Shown here: one piece after another, positions 1-10,650 of the stretch
How positions within the stretch are numbered: the stretch's first letter is position 1
Layout: every line of letters starts with the position of its first letter
Assembly (NCBI RefSeq): GCF_041200145.1
Contig: NZ_CP165734.1
Location: forward strand, 2,356,001 to 2,420,000
Length of the DNA stretch: 64,000 nucleotides
Source: Bradyrhizobium sp. LLZ17
GTDB taxonomy: Bacteria; Pseudomonadota; Alphaproteobacteria; Rhizobiales; Xanthobacteraceae
Direction of reading: 5' to 3'
Translations under genes and position numbers: made by a program
The notes under the pieces: generated by a model
What the model was told of the DNA's origin: nothing
Databases searched by the model: none
Seen by the model: only the letters and a program-made list of their open reading frames with translations

Positions 1-882
1 CTGTCCGTCACCCAGCGCCGCCTCAATGCCGGCGACGTCACGCCGACCGATACCGCCCAGGCCGAAGCACGCCTCAATCGCGGCCTTGCCGATCTCAATG
101 CAGCCGAAGTCGCGCTTGCGGTGAGCCAGGCGACCTACGCCCAAGTGATCGGCAATGCACCCTCGGCGCTTCGGGCCGCCGAGGTGGTGGACCGCTACCT
201 GCCGAAGAGCCGCGAAGATGCGATGACGATGGCGATCCGCGAGCACCCGGCCGTGATGGCCGCGGGCTTCGACGTCGACGTCGCCTCCACCAACATCCGC
301 GTTGCCGAAGGCGCGCTGCTGCCGAGCGCCAGCGTCCAGGGCAGCGCCAGCAAAAGCCGCAACAACGACCCGACGCTCGGCACCTTCGCCGAAGACCAGG
401 CCTCGATCGTCGCCAACGTCACCGTTCCGATTTATGACGGCGGCCAGGCCGCCTCGCAAACCCGCCTGGCCAAGGAAGTCACGGCGCAGAGCCGGCTCGT
501 GCTCGACCAGGTGCGCAGCCAGGCGCGCACGGCGGCTATCAGCGCATGGGTGGCCAATGAAGGCGCCAAGATCGCGGTGTCGGCCTCGGAGTCCGAGGTG
601 AAGGCGGCGACGGTCGCGCTTCAGGGCGTGCAGCGCGAGGCCGCCGGCGGACAGCGCACGACGGTCGACGTGCTGAACTCGCAGGCCGATCTGATCCAGG
701 CCAAGGCCCGCCTGATCGGCGCCAGCCGCGACCGCGTCATCGCCTCCTACACGCTGCTCAGCGCAGTCGGCCATCTCGACGTCAAGACGCTCAGCCTGAA
801 CACGCCGGACTATCTGCCAGAGGTGCACTACCATCAGGTCCGCGACGCCTGGCACGGCCTGCGCACGCCGTCCGGGCAGTAG
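1..882 (+). CDS. TolC-family outer membrane efflux protein, 5'-truncated by window edge
   Basis: The reading frame is already open at base 1 and continues to a stop at 880-882, giving about 293 residues of a family usually 430-500 long, so the N-terminus and signal peptide lie outside the window. The visible part has the alternating Ala/Gln/Arg-rich helices of the periplasmic alpha-barrel. It also contains the second beta-strand block ending in VPIYDGGQAA, typical of outer membrane efflux proteins, and a late helix with GGQRTTVDVLNSQADL. TolC-type proteins form the outer-membrane exit duct of tripartite RND, ABC or type I secretion systems. The RND genes 2.4 kb away are on the other strand, so partnership with them is only a possibility. 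Confidence 0.88.
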   Translation: MSVTQRRLNAGDVTPTDTAQAEARLNRGLADLNAAEVALAVSQATYAQVIGNAPSALRAAEVVDRYLPKSREDAMTMAIREHPAVMAAGFDVDVASTNIRVAEGALLPSASVQGSASKSRNNDPTLGTFAEDQASIVANVTVPIYDGGQAASQTRLAKEVTAQSRLVLDQVRSQARTAAISAWVANEGAKIAVSASESEVKAATVALQGVQREAAGGQRTTVDVLNSQADLIQAKARLIGASRDRVIASYTLLSAVGHLDVKTLSLNTPDYLPEVHYHQVRDAWHGLRTPSGQ

Positions 883-951
883 TCGTCCGCGAAGCACCGC
901 CTCCAAGCTCGCTGCACCGCCCGCCGGCCGCTTGCGCCGGTTTGGAGTTCT

Positions 952-980
952 TTGACATTCTGTAGCCCATGGACTACAGT
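952..980 (+). promoter_or_regulatory. Promoter with embedded operator for the toxin-antitoxin operon
   Basis: TTGACA (952-957) and TACAGT (975-980) are separated by 17 bases, a good sigma-70 type promoter. A 6-bp inverted repeat, CTGTAG (960-965) and CTACAG (974-979), lies inside the spacer and overlaps the -10. That is where an autoregulating antitoxin would bind. The predicted transcription start falls around 986-990, at the toxin ATG. Confidence 0.5.
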
Positions 981-989
981 TGTCGCTTC

Positions 990-1280
990 ATGATCGAGGT
1001 GAGGCAAACCGAGCAGTTTTCGGAGTGGCTGAACCGCCTCAAGGACGCGAGTGCTGCTGCCCGGATCACTGTCCGCATTCGCCGCATGGAGATGGGCAAT
1101 CCTGGCGACAGCAAAAGCGTTGGCCGGAACGTCCGGGAAATGCGCATCGACTACGGCCCGGGCTACCGGATCTACTATGTGCAGCGTGGAGCGCAGGTTG
1201 TGATCCTGCTAAGTGGCGGCGACAAGCGCACGCAGCGACAAGACATCAAGCTAGCCCAGCAACTAGCGGAGACATTGTGA
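990..1280 (+). CDS. RelE/ParE-superfamily toxin (HI1419/HigB-like addiction module killer)
   Basis: The 96-residue product begins MIEVRQTEQFSEWL and carries the conserved core VREMRIDYGPGYRIYYV followed by VVILLSGGDK, the signature of the 'putative addiction module killer protein' family related to RelE/ParE. Members of this superfamily usually cleave mRNA at the ribosome, though ParE types poison gyrase; the sequence alone does not decide which. I chose the ATG at 990 rather than the one at 969 because the family starts at this point and 969 lies inside the promoter spacer. No Shine-Dalgarno sequence is visible, so translation may be leaderless. Its stop overlaps the antitoxin start by one base. 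Confidence 0.85.
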   Translation: MIEVRQTEQFSEWLNRLKDASAAARITVRIRRMEMGNPGDSKSVGRNVREMRIDYGPGYRIYYVQRGAQVVILLSGGDKRTQRQDIKLAQQLAETL

Positions 1281-1630
1281 TGCCAAGGGCAACAAAAACG
1301 ACAGTCAAAGCGGCATCCAAGACGACGCGCTTCGACGCCGCCGACTATCTCAACACCGAAGAGCGTCAGGCCGCCTATATCGCGGCCGCGCTAGAAACCG
1401 GCGACGCAGATTTCGTGCGTGACGCGCTTGGGCTCGTCGCACGTGCGCGCGGCATGAGCGCGATCGCAAAGAAAGCCGGCTTGAACCGCGAAAGCTTGTA
1501 CAAAGCACTCGGGGAAACCGGCAATCCCGAGTTCGGCACGGTGATGCGCATTCTCGGAGCGTTGGGCCTGACATTGTCAGCCCAACCCGCGACCAGCGGA
1601 CGGATCTCAAAGCGCCGCCGCGCCGCGTGA
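1280..1630 (+). CDS. Antitoxin of the HI1420 / addiction-module antidote family (HTH)
   Basis: This 116-residue protein starts at the ATG that shares its A with the toxin stop codon (1278-1280), which implies translational coupling. The central segment, around residues 54-80, has a helix-turn-helix with the family motif AKKAGLNRESLYKAL, followed by GNPEFGTVMRIL. This layout is typical of the dnstrm_HI1420 antidote family. It should neutralise the upstream RelE-like toxin and repress their shared promoter. The basic tail (SKRRRAA) is poorly conserved in the family. Confidence 0.87.
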   Translation: MPRATKTTVKAASKTTRFDAADYLNTEERQAAYIAAALETGDADFVRDALGLVARARGMSAIAKKAGLNRESLYKALGETGNPEFGTVMRILGALGLTLSAQPATSGRISKRRRAA

Positions 1631-1701
1631 GGGAGCTCGGCGCGTGCAACGTCGTGATCGCTGTCAGCGCCAAACCGGATCAGGCGGTCTCTGGATACGA
1701 C

Positions 1702-2259
1702 ATGAAAAGTCGCCGCATTCATCTGATGGGCGCGTCAGGCTCCGGCGTGACGACGCTCGGTCGTGCGCTTGCCGGCGGGCTTGCGCTGCCGCATCACGAC
1801 AGCGACGATTATTTCTGGCTGCCGACCGCGCCGCCCTATCAGACCACACGCCCAGCCGCAGATCGGCTGCGTCTCATGCGCGAGATCTTCCTGCCGCGCC
1901 CCGACTGGGTGCTGAGCGGGACCGTGACCGGCTGGGGTGACGAGCTCATCCCGTTGTTCGATCTCGTCATCTACGTGACCACGCCGCGTGAAATCCGGTT
2001 GAGGCGTCTGCGCGCCCGCGAGGCCACGCATTTCGGCGCCGATGCCGTCGCGCCGGGCGGCTGGCGACATCATGAGACTGAGTCGTTCATCGAATGGGCC
2101 TCGCACTACGAAGCCGGCGATCGCGAAGGCCGCAGTTTCGCAAAACATGAAGCGTGGCTCGCGGGCCTGCCCTGCCCGGTCGTGCGCGTCGACGGCTCAC
2201 GCCCGCTTGCGGAGCTTGTCGAGCAGCTATGCAGTGACGCACAGCAGCTGTCCGGCTGA
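1702..2259 (+). CDS. P-loop NTPase, adenylate/shikimate-kinase-like
   Basis: This 185-residue protein begins MKSRRIHLMG and has a Walker A loop GASGSGVTT at residues 9-17, followed by HHDSDDYFWLP, which resembles the substrate-binding region of small nucleotide or shikimate kinases. LFDLVIYVTTP is the Walker-B-like strand, and RLRARE is the arginine-rich lid. An in-frame ATG at 1627 would overlap the antitoxin gene by four bases, but the family N-terminus fits 1702 better. The substrate cannot be deduced. It may be cotranscribed with the toxin-antitoxin pair, though nothing suggests a shared role. Confidence 0.72.
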   Translation: MKSRRIHLMGASGSGVTTLGRALAGGLALPHHDSDDYFWLPTAPPYQTTRPAADRLRLMREIFLPRPDWVLSGTVTGWGDELIPLFDLVIYVTTPREIRLRRLRAREATHFGADAVAPGGWRHHETESFIEWASHYEAGDREGRSFAKHEAWLAGLPCPVVRVDGSRPLAELVEQLCSDAQQLSG

Positions 2260-2310
2260 TGTGATACTCTCGCGCTGCCCGCTTCCAAAACAAAAGCAGG
2301 GAGAGAAACC

Positions 2311-3273
2311 ATGCTCAATCGGCGCGGCGTTCTGCTTGCCTCCCTTGCCGCCGGAGTAGCCATGACCAACAGAGCCAACGCCCGCGCGTCGCAGCCCGCG
2401 ACGCCGGTCAATTTCGACGTTCCGGCCTATGCCTGCGACTGCCACACCCATATCCACGGCGATCCCGAGAGATTCCCGTTCTTCGCAGGGCGCGTTTACA
2501 CGCCCGGGCCCGCCTCTCCCGAGGAGATGGCCGCGCTGCACAAGGCGCTGCATATCGAGCGCGTGGTCATCGTGACGCCGAGCGTCTATGGCACCGACAA
2601 TTCCTCCACCCTGTTCGGCATGAAGGCCCGCGGCACGAGCGCGCGCGGGGTGGCCGTGATCGACGACAAGACCACCGAAGCCCAGCTCAATACGATGCAG
2701 CAGGAAGGTTTTCGCGGCATCCGCATCAATCTCGCGACCGGCGGCATCAGCGATCCCGATGTCGGACGTGCCCGCTTCACCGCAGCGGTCGCCCGCATGA
2801 AGGCGCGCGGCTGGCACGTGCAGCTCTACACCACGCTGCCGATGATCACCGCGATCAAGGACCTCGTGCTGGCCGCCCCGGTGCCGGCGGTGTTCGATCA
2901 TTTTGGCGGTCTCGAAGCCTCGCTCGGGGTGGAGCAGCCGGGCTTTGCGGACCTGATCGAACTGGTCAAATCCGGCAAGGCCTATGTCAAGATTTCCGGC
3001 GCCTATCGCTCGTCCAAGCTCGCCCCGGACTATCAGGACATGGTGCCCTACGCGCGCGCGTTGATCGCGGCGAACCCGGACCGCATCGTCTGGGGCACCG
3101 ACTGGCCGCATCCGGATTCAAGCCATGTCGAGGGACGGAAAGCCACCGACATCGCGCCGTTCTATCCGATCGACGACGGCCGCCTGCTCAACCAGCTTCC
3201 GGTATGGGCGCCGGATGCGGACATGCGCAAGAAAATCCTGGTCGACAATCCGGCGCGGCTCTACGGGTTCTGA
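2311..3273 (+). CDS. Secreted amidohydrolase-2 family TIM-barrel hydrolase
   Basis: The 320-residue product opens with NRRGVLLASLAAGVAM, a short twin-arginine-like signal ending near ANA, so it is probably exported. The mature enzyme begins with the metal-binding DCHTHIHGD (residues 43-51) and later has VFDHFGG and WGTDWPHP, the hallmark blocks of the amidohydrolase-2 family that includes 2-pyrone-4,6-dicarboxylate lactonase. It probably hydrolyses a cyclic ester or amide of a dicarboxylic acid. A GGAGAG ribosome site precedes the ATG. No pathway neighbours identify the substrate. It is convergent with the RND permease, five bases away. Confidence 0.82.
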   Translation: MLNRRGVLLASLAAGVAMTNRANARASQPATPVNFDVPAYACDCHTHIHGDPERFPFFAGRVYTPGPASPEEMAALHKALHIERVVIVTPSVYGTDNSSTLFGMKARGTSARGVAVIDDKTTEAQLNTMQQEGFRGIRINLATGGISDPDVGRARFTAAVARMKARGWHVQLYTTLPMITAIKDLVLAAPVPAVFDHFGGLEASLGVEQPGFADLIELVKSGKAYVKISGAYRSSKLAPDYQDMVPYARALIAANPDRIVWGTDWPHPDSSHVEGRKATDIAPFYPIDDGRLLNQLPVWAPDADMRKKILVDNPARLYGF

Positions 3274-3278
3274 CGGTC

Positions 3279-6395
<3,117 letters not shown>

Positions 6396-6425
6396 TCGGG
6401 TCTTCGCAATTTCTTGGGTCGTCGA

Positions 6426-7670
6426 TCAGCTACCGGACGCCGCGCGGTCGATGAACAGGCTGCCTTTGGTGACGACCTGCTCGCCGGGTTTCAGATTGCT
6501 GGTCACCTCGACGAGGTTGCCATTGACGAGGCCGATCTTGATCTGGCGCAGCTCGACCGATTTGTCCTCGCGCGCGACCCAGATGCGGACCTGGTCTCCT
6601 TCGTAGATCAGCGCCTGCTTCGGCACGGCAGGTGCCGCGCGATCACCGGCCGAATAGATCGTGACATTTGCGAACATTTCCGGCTTGAGCAGGCCGTCCT
6701 TGTTGTCGATGGTGGCGCGAACCAGGAGGCGGCGGGTGTTGGGATCGATCGCGGTGGCGACGTAGTTGATCTTGGCGGTCAGCGGACGGCCCGGCAGTGC
6801 CATCACATTAAAGTTGATCTCCTGCCCGACGCTGACGGAAGCGGCGTCGCTCTCGCGCACGAAGGCGGTGAGCCAGACCGTGGAGAGATCGCCGATCACG
6901 AACACCGGATCGCTAGCGCCGGAATTGACGTACTGGCCGGGACCGATCTTGCGCTGCACGACGGTGCCGGCGATCGGCGAATAGATCGTGATCTCCGGAT
7001 TGATGACGCCCTTGTCCTGGAACGTCTTGATGGTCTCGTCGGTGAAGCCGAGGATGCGCAGCTTGTTGCGCGCGGCTTCCAGCGCCGTCACCGAGGAGCG
7101 CATGTCGTTCTGCGCCTGGACCTGGGTCGCTTCCGCCTGCTGATAGTCCTTCAGCGGGACGGCATGGCCCTCATAGAGGTCCTTGGCGCGCTTGAACTGG
7201 ATGTCGGCAAGATCGACGGCCGACTTCGCCTTGTTCTGCGACGTCATCGCCGCGATGAAATCGTTCTGGGCCTGCACGGTGTCGGCGGCCTCGATCGTGA
7301 ACAGCGGCTGACCTTGCGTCAGGCTCTCGCCCGGCTTGGCGAGCAGCTTGGTCACCCGGCCCGCATAGGGCGAGAACACCGGCGTCGAGCGGTCCTCGTC
7401 GACCGCGACCTTGCCTTCGGTGACATATTCGGCCCTGAAGGCTTTGCTCTTGACCGGCTCGATGGTCAGCGTCGCCCATTCCGACGGTGTGGGCGTGAAA
7501 TTCTGCGCATTCCGGCGCGACTGGCTGGAGACTTCGGAGTGGCTCTTGTCCTTCGCGCCCGCAGAGAGGAAGCCGTAGGCGCCGGCCCCGGCAAGCGCCA
7601 GTAAAACTACGGATGTGATCATCCGTTGTTTTGTAAACAACTGAAATCGCTTGGTATTTTTAACTACCAT
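6426..7670 (-). CDS. RND efflux periplasmic adaptor (membrane fusion protein), CusB/CzcB-like
   Basis: The 414-residue protein has an N-terminal membrane anchor (residues 17-35). A barrel-sandwich half follows at GRVTKLLAKPGESLTQGQPL, then an alpha-hairpin rich in Ala/Gln, the second lipoyl half at IYSPIAGTVVQRKIGPGQYV, a beta-barrel, and a membrane-proximal domain. This is the standard periplasmic adaptor order, linking the permease to a TolC-type duct. It is transcribed first in the two-gene operon. No metal-binding His/Met-rich extension is visible. An internal start at 7622 is possible but would shorten the cytoplasmic tail. Confidence 0.92.
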   Translation of the reverse strand: MVVKNTKRFQLFTKQRMITSVVLLALAGAGAYGFLSAGAKDKSHSEVSSQSRRNAQNFTPTPSEWATLTIEPVKSKAFRAEYVTEGKVAVDEDRSTPVFSPYAGRVTKLLAKPGESLTQGQPLFTIEAADTVQAQNDFIAAMTSQNKAKSAVDLADIQFKRAKDLYEGHAVPLKDYQQAEATQVQAQNDMRSSVTALEAARNKLRILGFTDETIKTFQDKGVINPEITIYSPIAGTVVQRKIGPGQYVNSGASDPVFVIGDLSTVWLTAFVRESDAASVSVGQEINFNVMALPGRPLTAKINYVATAIDPNTRRLLVRATIDNKDGLLKPEMFANVTIYSAGDRAAPAVPKQALIYEGDQVRIWVAREDKSVELRQIKIGLVNGNLVEVTSNLKPGEQVVTKGSLFIDRAASGS

Positions 7671-7815
7671 GGGGCCCGGTCAAGTCTGCGACGATCTCGG
7701 CAAACGACTGCCTCATCGGTCGCGCTAATAGTGCCGAATTGAGATTTCAAACAACCTAAAAAACGGGGAGCGTCTTTCGGTTTGCGTTAAAATTCTGCAA
7801 CGCGTCAGCTTCACG

Positions 7816-9217
7816 TCAGCTTCGTGACGGCCATTGCGGCGGATGGCTGCCGAGCGGCATCGCCGGACGGCTCCATCGTGCCGGCGTTGCCGACAGCACG
7901 GCAGAATGGCGTATCGCTGTCAGCGTGCCAAAGCCAGATGACACCGTTTCCATGAACGCTGCATGTACGGTCTCGCCCGCAAGATCCGGGGTGTTCAGGC
8001 CGTGCGCGAGCCGGCCGAGATTCCACAGCCAGCGCCCGGTCTGTGCCAGCGACACGCGTACGTGCCAGCTGCCGCCTTCGCGAGCCTGCCGCGCCTTGGC
8101 CATCATCGCGCCAAATCCCATCAGATATCCGGTGGCGTGGTCGAGCATCTGCGCCGGCAATTCCTTCGGCGCGTCGATGCCGGCGGCCTGTCCCTCGGCG
8201 TGGTTGAAGCCGGTCGTGGTCTGCACCAGCGAGATCGAAGCCGCGCCGCTCGGCCCAGGGGCCGGCGTGGCCGTAAGCCGACAGCGTCACATAGACGATG
8301 CCGGGATTGATGCTGGCTGCGTCCTCCGGCGAAAAGCCGAGGGCTGCGAGCGCGCGCGGACGATAGCCTTGCGAGAATATATCGGCGCTCTTCAAGAGCT
8401 CGCGCAATTGCGCCCGTCCCGGCTCGCTCTTGAGCTCGATGAAGGTGGTGAGCTTGCCGCGGCCGGTGTCGATGGTGAGCCAGGGAATGGCCGGCAGCTC
8501 GGGTCCGGAGATCAGCAGCACATCGGCGCCATGCGCCGCGAGGGTGCGGCCGGCGACGGGGCCCGCGATGACGCGGGAGAGATCGAGCACGCGCAGACCG
8601 GCCAGCGGACGATCGCCTTTCGGCCACGGCTTTGGCGGGGCATCGCCGATCTTCTCGATCGCTATCAGCGGCAGCTCCGCCAACGCACGCGCCTGCGGCA
8701 GCGCCGACCATTCGTCATAGCTGCGCATCAGGGCAACGACCCCGCCGGCGGCATAGGCCGCGGTCTCGAAGTCCTCGCCCTTCCATTGCATCAATGCGGC
8801 CTGCACCTTCTCGCGCTCGGGCTCGCAAGCCAGCACCTTGCAGACGGCGTCGCGATGATGCCTGAAATTGGTGTGGCAGCGGACGAAACGGTTGTCGCCG
8901 GTCCTGTAGACGCCGGCAATGGCGTCCCAGGCCGGGGGCGGCGGCTTGTCGTCGAGGCGAAGATATCGTTCGGAGCGGCATTCGACGAGGGCGTGGCGCA
9001 TATCCACATGAACGTCCTGTGCCTCGCCGCCTCGCAGCTTCCATATCTCGGCGGCGGCAAGGCCGGCGGCCGCGATCGTCGTTTGTCCGGCGACAGCGAC
9101 GCGAAACGAGGATGGAATCTGCGGCTCTTCGCCGGTCAGCCGCACGCGCTCGAGTGCGGCCGCATCGCCGCCAACCGAGCTCCAGAGATCGTTGAGAACG
9201 CCGGTTGGGCTTTGCAT
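7816..9217 (-). pseudogene. CaiB/BaiF CoA-transferase family protein, single-base frameshift
   Basis: Translation from the ATG at 9217 (GGAGAG site upstream) gives a class III CoA-transferase. It includes LAGLRVLDLSRVIAGPVAGRTLA, with the nucleotide-binding start, and INPGIVYVTLSAYGHAGPW. After ERRGFD the frame breaks near 8233, where one extra base is present. The correct continuation, SLVQTTTGFN and onward, lies in another frame and ends at 7816. Removing one base restores a 466-residue protein typical of the family. Such enzymes move CoA between carboxylic acids. The break may be a sequencing error. Confidence 0.8.
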
Positions 9218-9249
9218 GTCCGCTTCTCTCCGTTTCGGGTTATTGTTTG

Positions 9250-9322
9250 AGCATGATCTCCGCGCAAACGCGTTCCGCATTTGTCGCGAGGAAAAACGCT
9301 GCGCAAGCGTCCGGATCATGCT
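9250..9322. repeat. Palindromic intergenic repeat (AGCATGATC type)
   Basis: AGCATGATC (9250-9258) and its reverse complement GATCATGCT (9314-9322) bracket about 55 bases. It sits between the divergent CoA-transferase and small membrane protein genes. The 'gatcatgct' palindrome is a widespread intergenic element in Bradyrhizobium-type genomes (general knowledge). Confidence 0.55.
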
Positions 9323-9363
9323 GTAGCTTCTCGCGCCTATCCACTAGCACAAAAGGGAATGTC

Positions 9364-9651
9364 ATGGCCGCCATCGATCCCCTCACCGCAGGCGCCGTGC
9401 TCATCGCAACGGCGGCCACCGACGCGGTCTATGTGATGTTCACCTCGGCCGTGGTCGCGCGCAAGCGCGTGCCGGCGGCGAGCTGGAGCGCGATCTGGTA
9501 TCTGCTCTCCTCCTACGCTGTGATCAGCTACACCGAAAACGCCTTCTATGTCGCTTTCGCGGCGATCGGCTCCTGGGTCGGCGCCTATGCGTCGCTGACT
9601 TTCCTGCACCGCCCACCCGGCGGCCCGCCGGTCGGCGCTGCGCCGGAGTAA
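9364..9651 (+). CDS. Small membrane protein of unknown function
   Basis: This 95-residue protein starts MAAIDPLTAGAVL after an AGGGA ribosome site. It has two or three hydrophobic stretches: about residues 8-30, then a long segment from SAIWYLLSSYAV through AAIGSWVGAYASLTFL. It ends in a Pro/Gly-rich cytoplasmic tail. I do not recognise a named domain. It stands alone, 60 bp upstream of the SDR gene on the same strand, and may be cotranscribed with it. Confidence 0.68.
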   Translation: MAAIDPLTAGAVLIATAATDAVYVMFTSAVVARKRVPAASWSAIWYLLSSYAVISYTENAFYVAFAAIGSWVGAYASLTFLHRPPGGPPVGAAPE

Positions 9652-9711
9652 GGCTTCTGCGTATCTCCTGAAGCGGCTACACTTCCTCCGACCAACAAAA
9701 AGGAGCCAACC

Positions 9712-10482
9712 ATGGATCTCGGTCTCAAAGGAAAGAACGCTGTCGTGCTCGGCGGCACGCGCGGCATCGGTCGGGCGATTGCGGCAACGCTCGCCGGTGA
9801 AGGCACCAACGTCGCGCTGTGCGCACGCAATGCGGATCAGGTTGCCGCGACCGTCGCGGAGTTGAAGGCCGGCGGCATTCGCGCGGCCGGCAGCCCGGTC
9901 GACGTCACTGACGGCGCGGCGCTGAAGTCCTGGATCGAGGCTGCAGCGAAAGAGCTTGGCGGCATCGATATGCTGTTTTCCAACGCCGGCGCCATGGCGC
10001 AAGGCCACGATGCTGCATCGTGGGAGCAGAATTTCCGGCTTGACCTGCTCGGCGCCGTAGATGCGTTCGACGCCGCACGGCCGTTCCTCGAAGCCAGCGG
10101 TGAGACGAGCGGTGACGCGGCCTTCGTCATCATCTCCTCGATTTCGGCGGCGCAGGCCGATCTGGCGAGCTCCTATGGCCCGATCAAGGCGGCGCTGATC
10201 CACATGGCCAAGGGACTGGCGCGGCAATATGCGAAGAAGAAGATCCGCGTCAACGTGGTCTCGCCCGGCACGGTCTATTTCAAGGGCGGCGTCTGGAACA
10301 CGATCGAACAGAACATGCCCAAGCGCTACGAGGATGCGATCAGCCGAAATCCGACGGGTCGCATGGCCACGCCACAGGAAATCGCAAGTGCCGCGGTGTT
10401 TCTGGCAAGTCCGGTGTCGTCGTTCACCACGGGCTCCAATCTCGTCGTTGATGGCGCGATCTCAAACCGGGTGAATTTTTAG
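9712..10482 (+). CDS. SDR-family NAD(P)-dependent oxidoreductase
   Basis: The 256-residue product is a classical short-chain dehydrogenase. The cofactor-binding GGTRGIGRAIA is at residues 14-24. The structural NAG appears in LFSNAGAMAQG. The catalytic Ser lies in IISSISAA and the YxxxK pair in SYGPIKAA. The C-terminus VDGAISNRVNF resembles that of FabG-like reductases. It would oxidise or reduce a hydroxyl/carbonyl substrate that cannot be deduced. An AAAGGAG ribosome site precedes the ATG. Confidence 0.9.
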   Translation: MDLGLKGKNAVVLGGTRGIGRAIAATLAGEGTNVALCARNADQVAATVAELKAGGIRAAGSPVDVTDGAALKSWIEAAAKELGGIDMLFSNAGAMAQGHDAASWEQNFRLDLLGAVDAFDAARPFLEASGETSGDAAFVIISSISAAQADLASSYGPIKAALIHMAKGLARQYAKKKIRVNVVSPGTVYFKGGVWNTIEQNMPKRYEDAISRNPTGRMATPQEIASAAVFLASPVSSFTTGSNLVVDGAISNRVNF

Positions 10483-10543
10483 AGGGCTACGTTCTCGAAG
10501 CCCGCTCCGGCGAGAGTGTGGCGCCCAGTCATTGCAACAAGCT

Positions 10544-10629
10544 CGTCATTGCGAGCGCAGCGAGGCAATCCAGACTGTTTCTGCGAAGGCAGCTGGATTG
10601 CTTCGTCGCAAGAGCTCCTCGCAATGACG
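10544..10629. repeat. REP/BIME element, CATTGCGAG family
   Basis: The 12-bp arms CGTCATTGCGAG (10544-10555) and CTCGCAATGACG (10618-10629) are perfect reverse complements. Inside them, GCAATCCAG pairs with CTGGATTGC. It lies between the convergent SDR and dnaE2 genes, where it may act as a terminator-like hairpin. If the dnaE2 frameshift is not corrected, the element is read as a spurious protein tail. Confidence 0.8.
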
Positions 10630-10650
10630 GCGCGGACACAACAACGGCCT

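Noticed and set aside
969..989. Start of the toxin at the ATG at 969
   Set aside because: This ATG lies inside the predicted promoter spacer, and the toxin family begins at MIEVRQT (990).
1627..1701. Upstream N-terminal extension of the P-loop protein
   Set aside because: It precedes the fold start, overlaps the antitoxin stop, and has no conserved residues.
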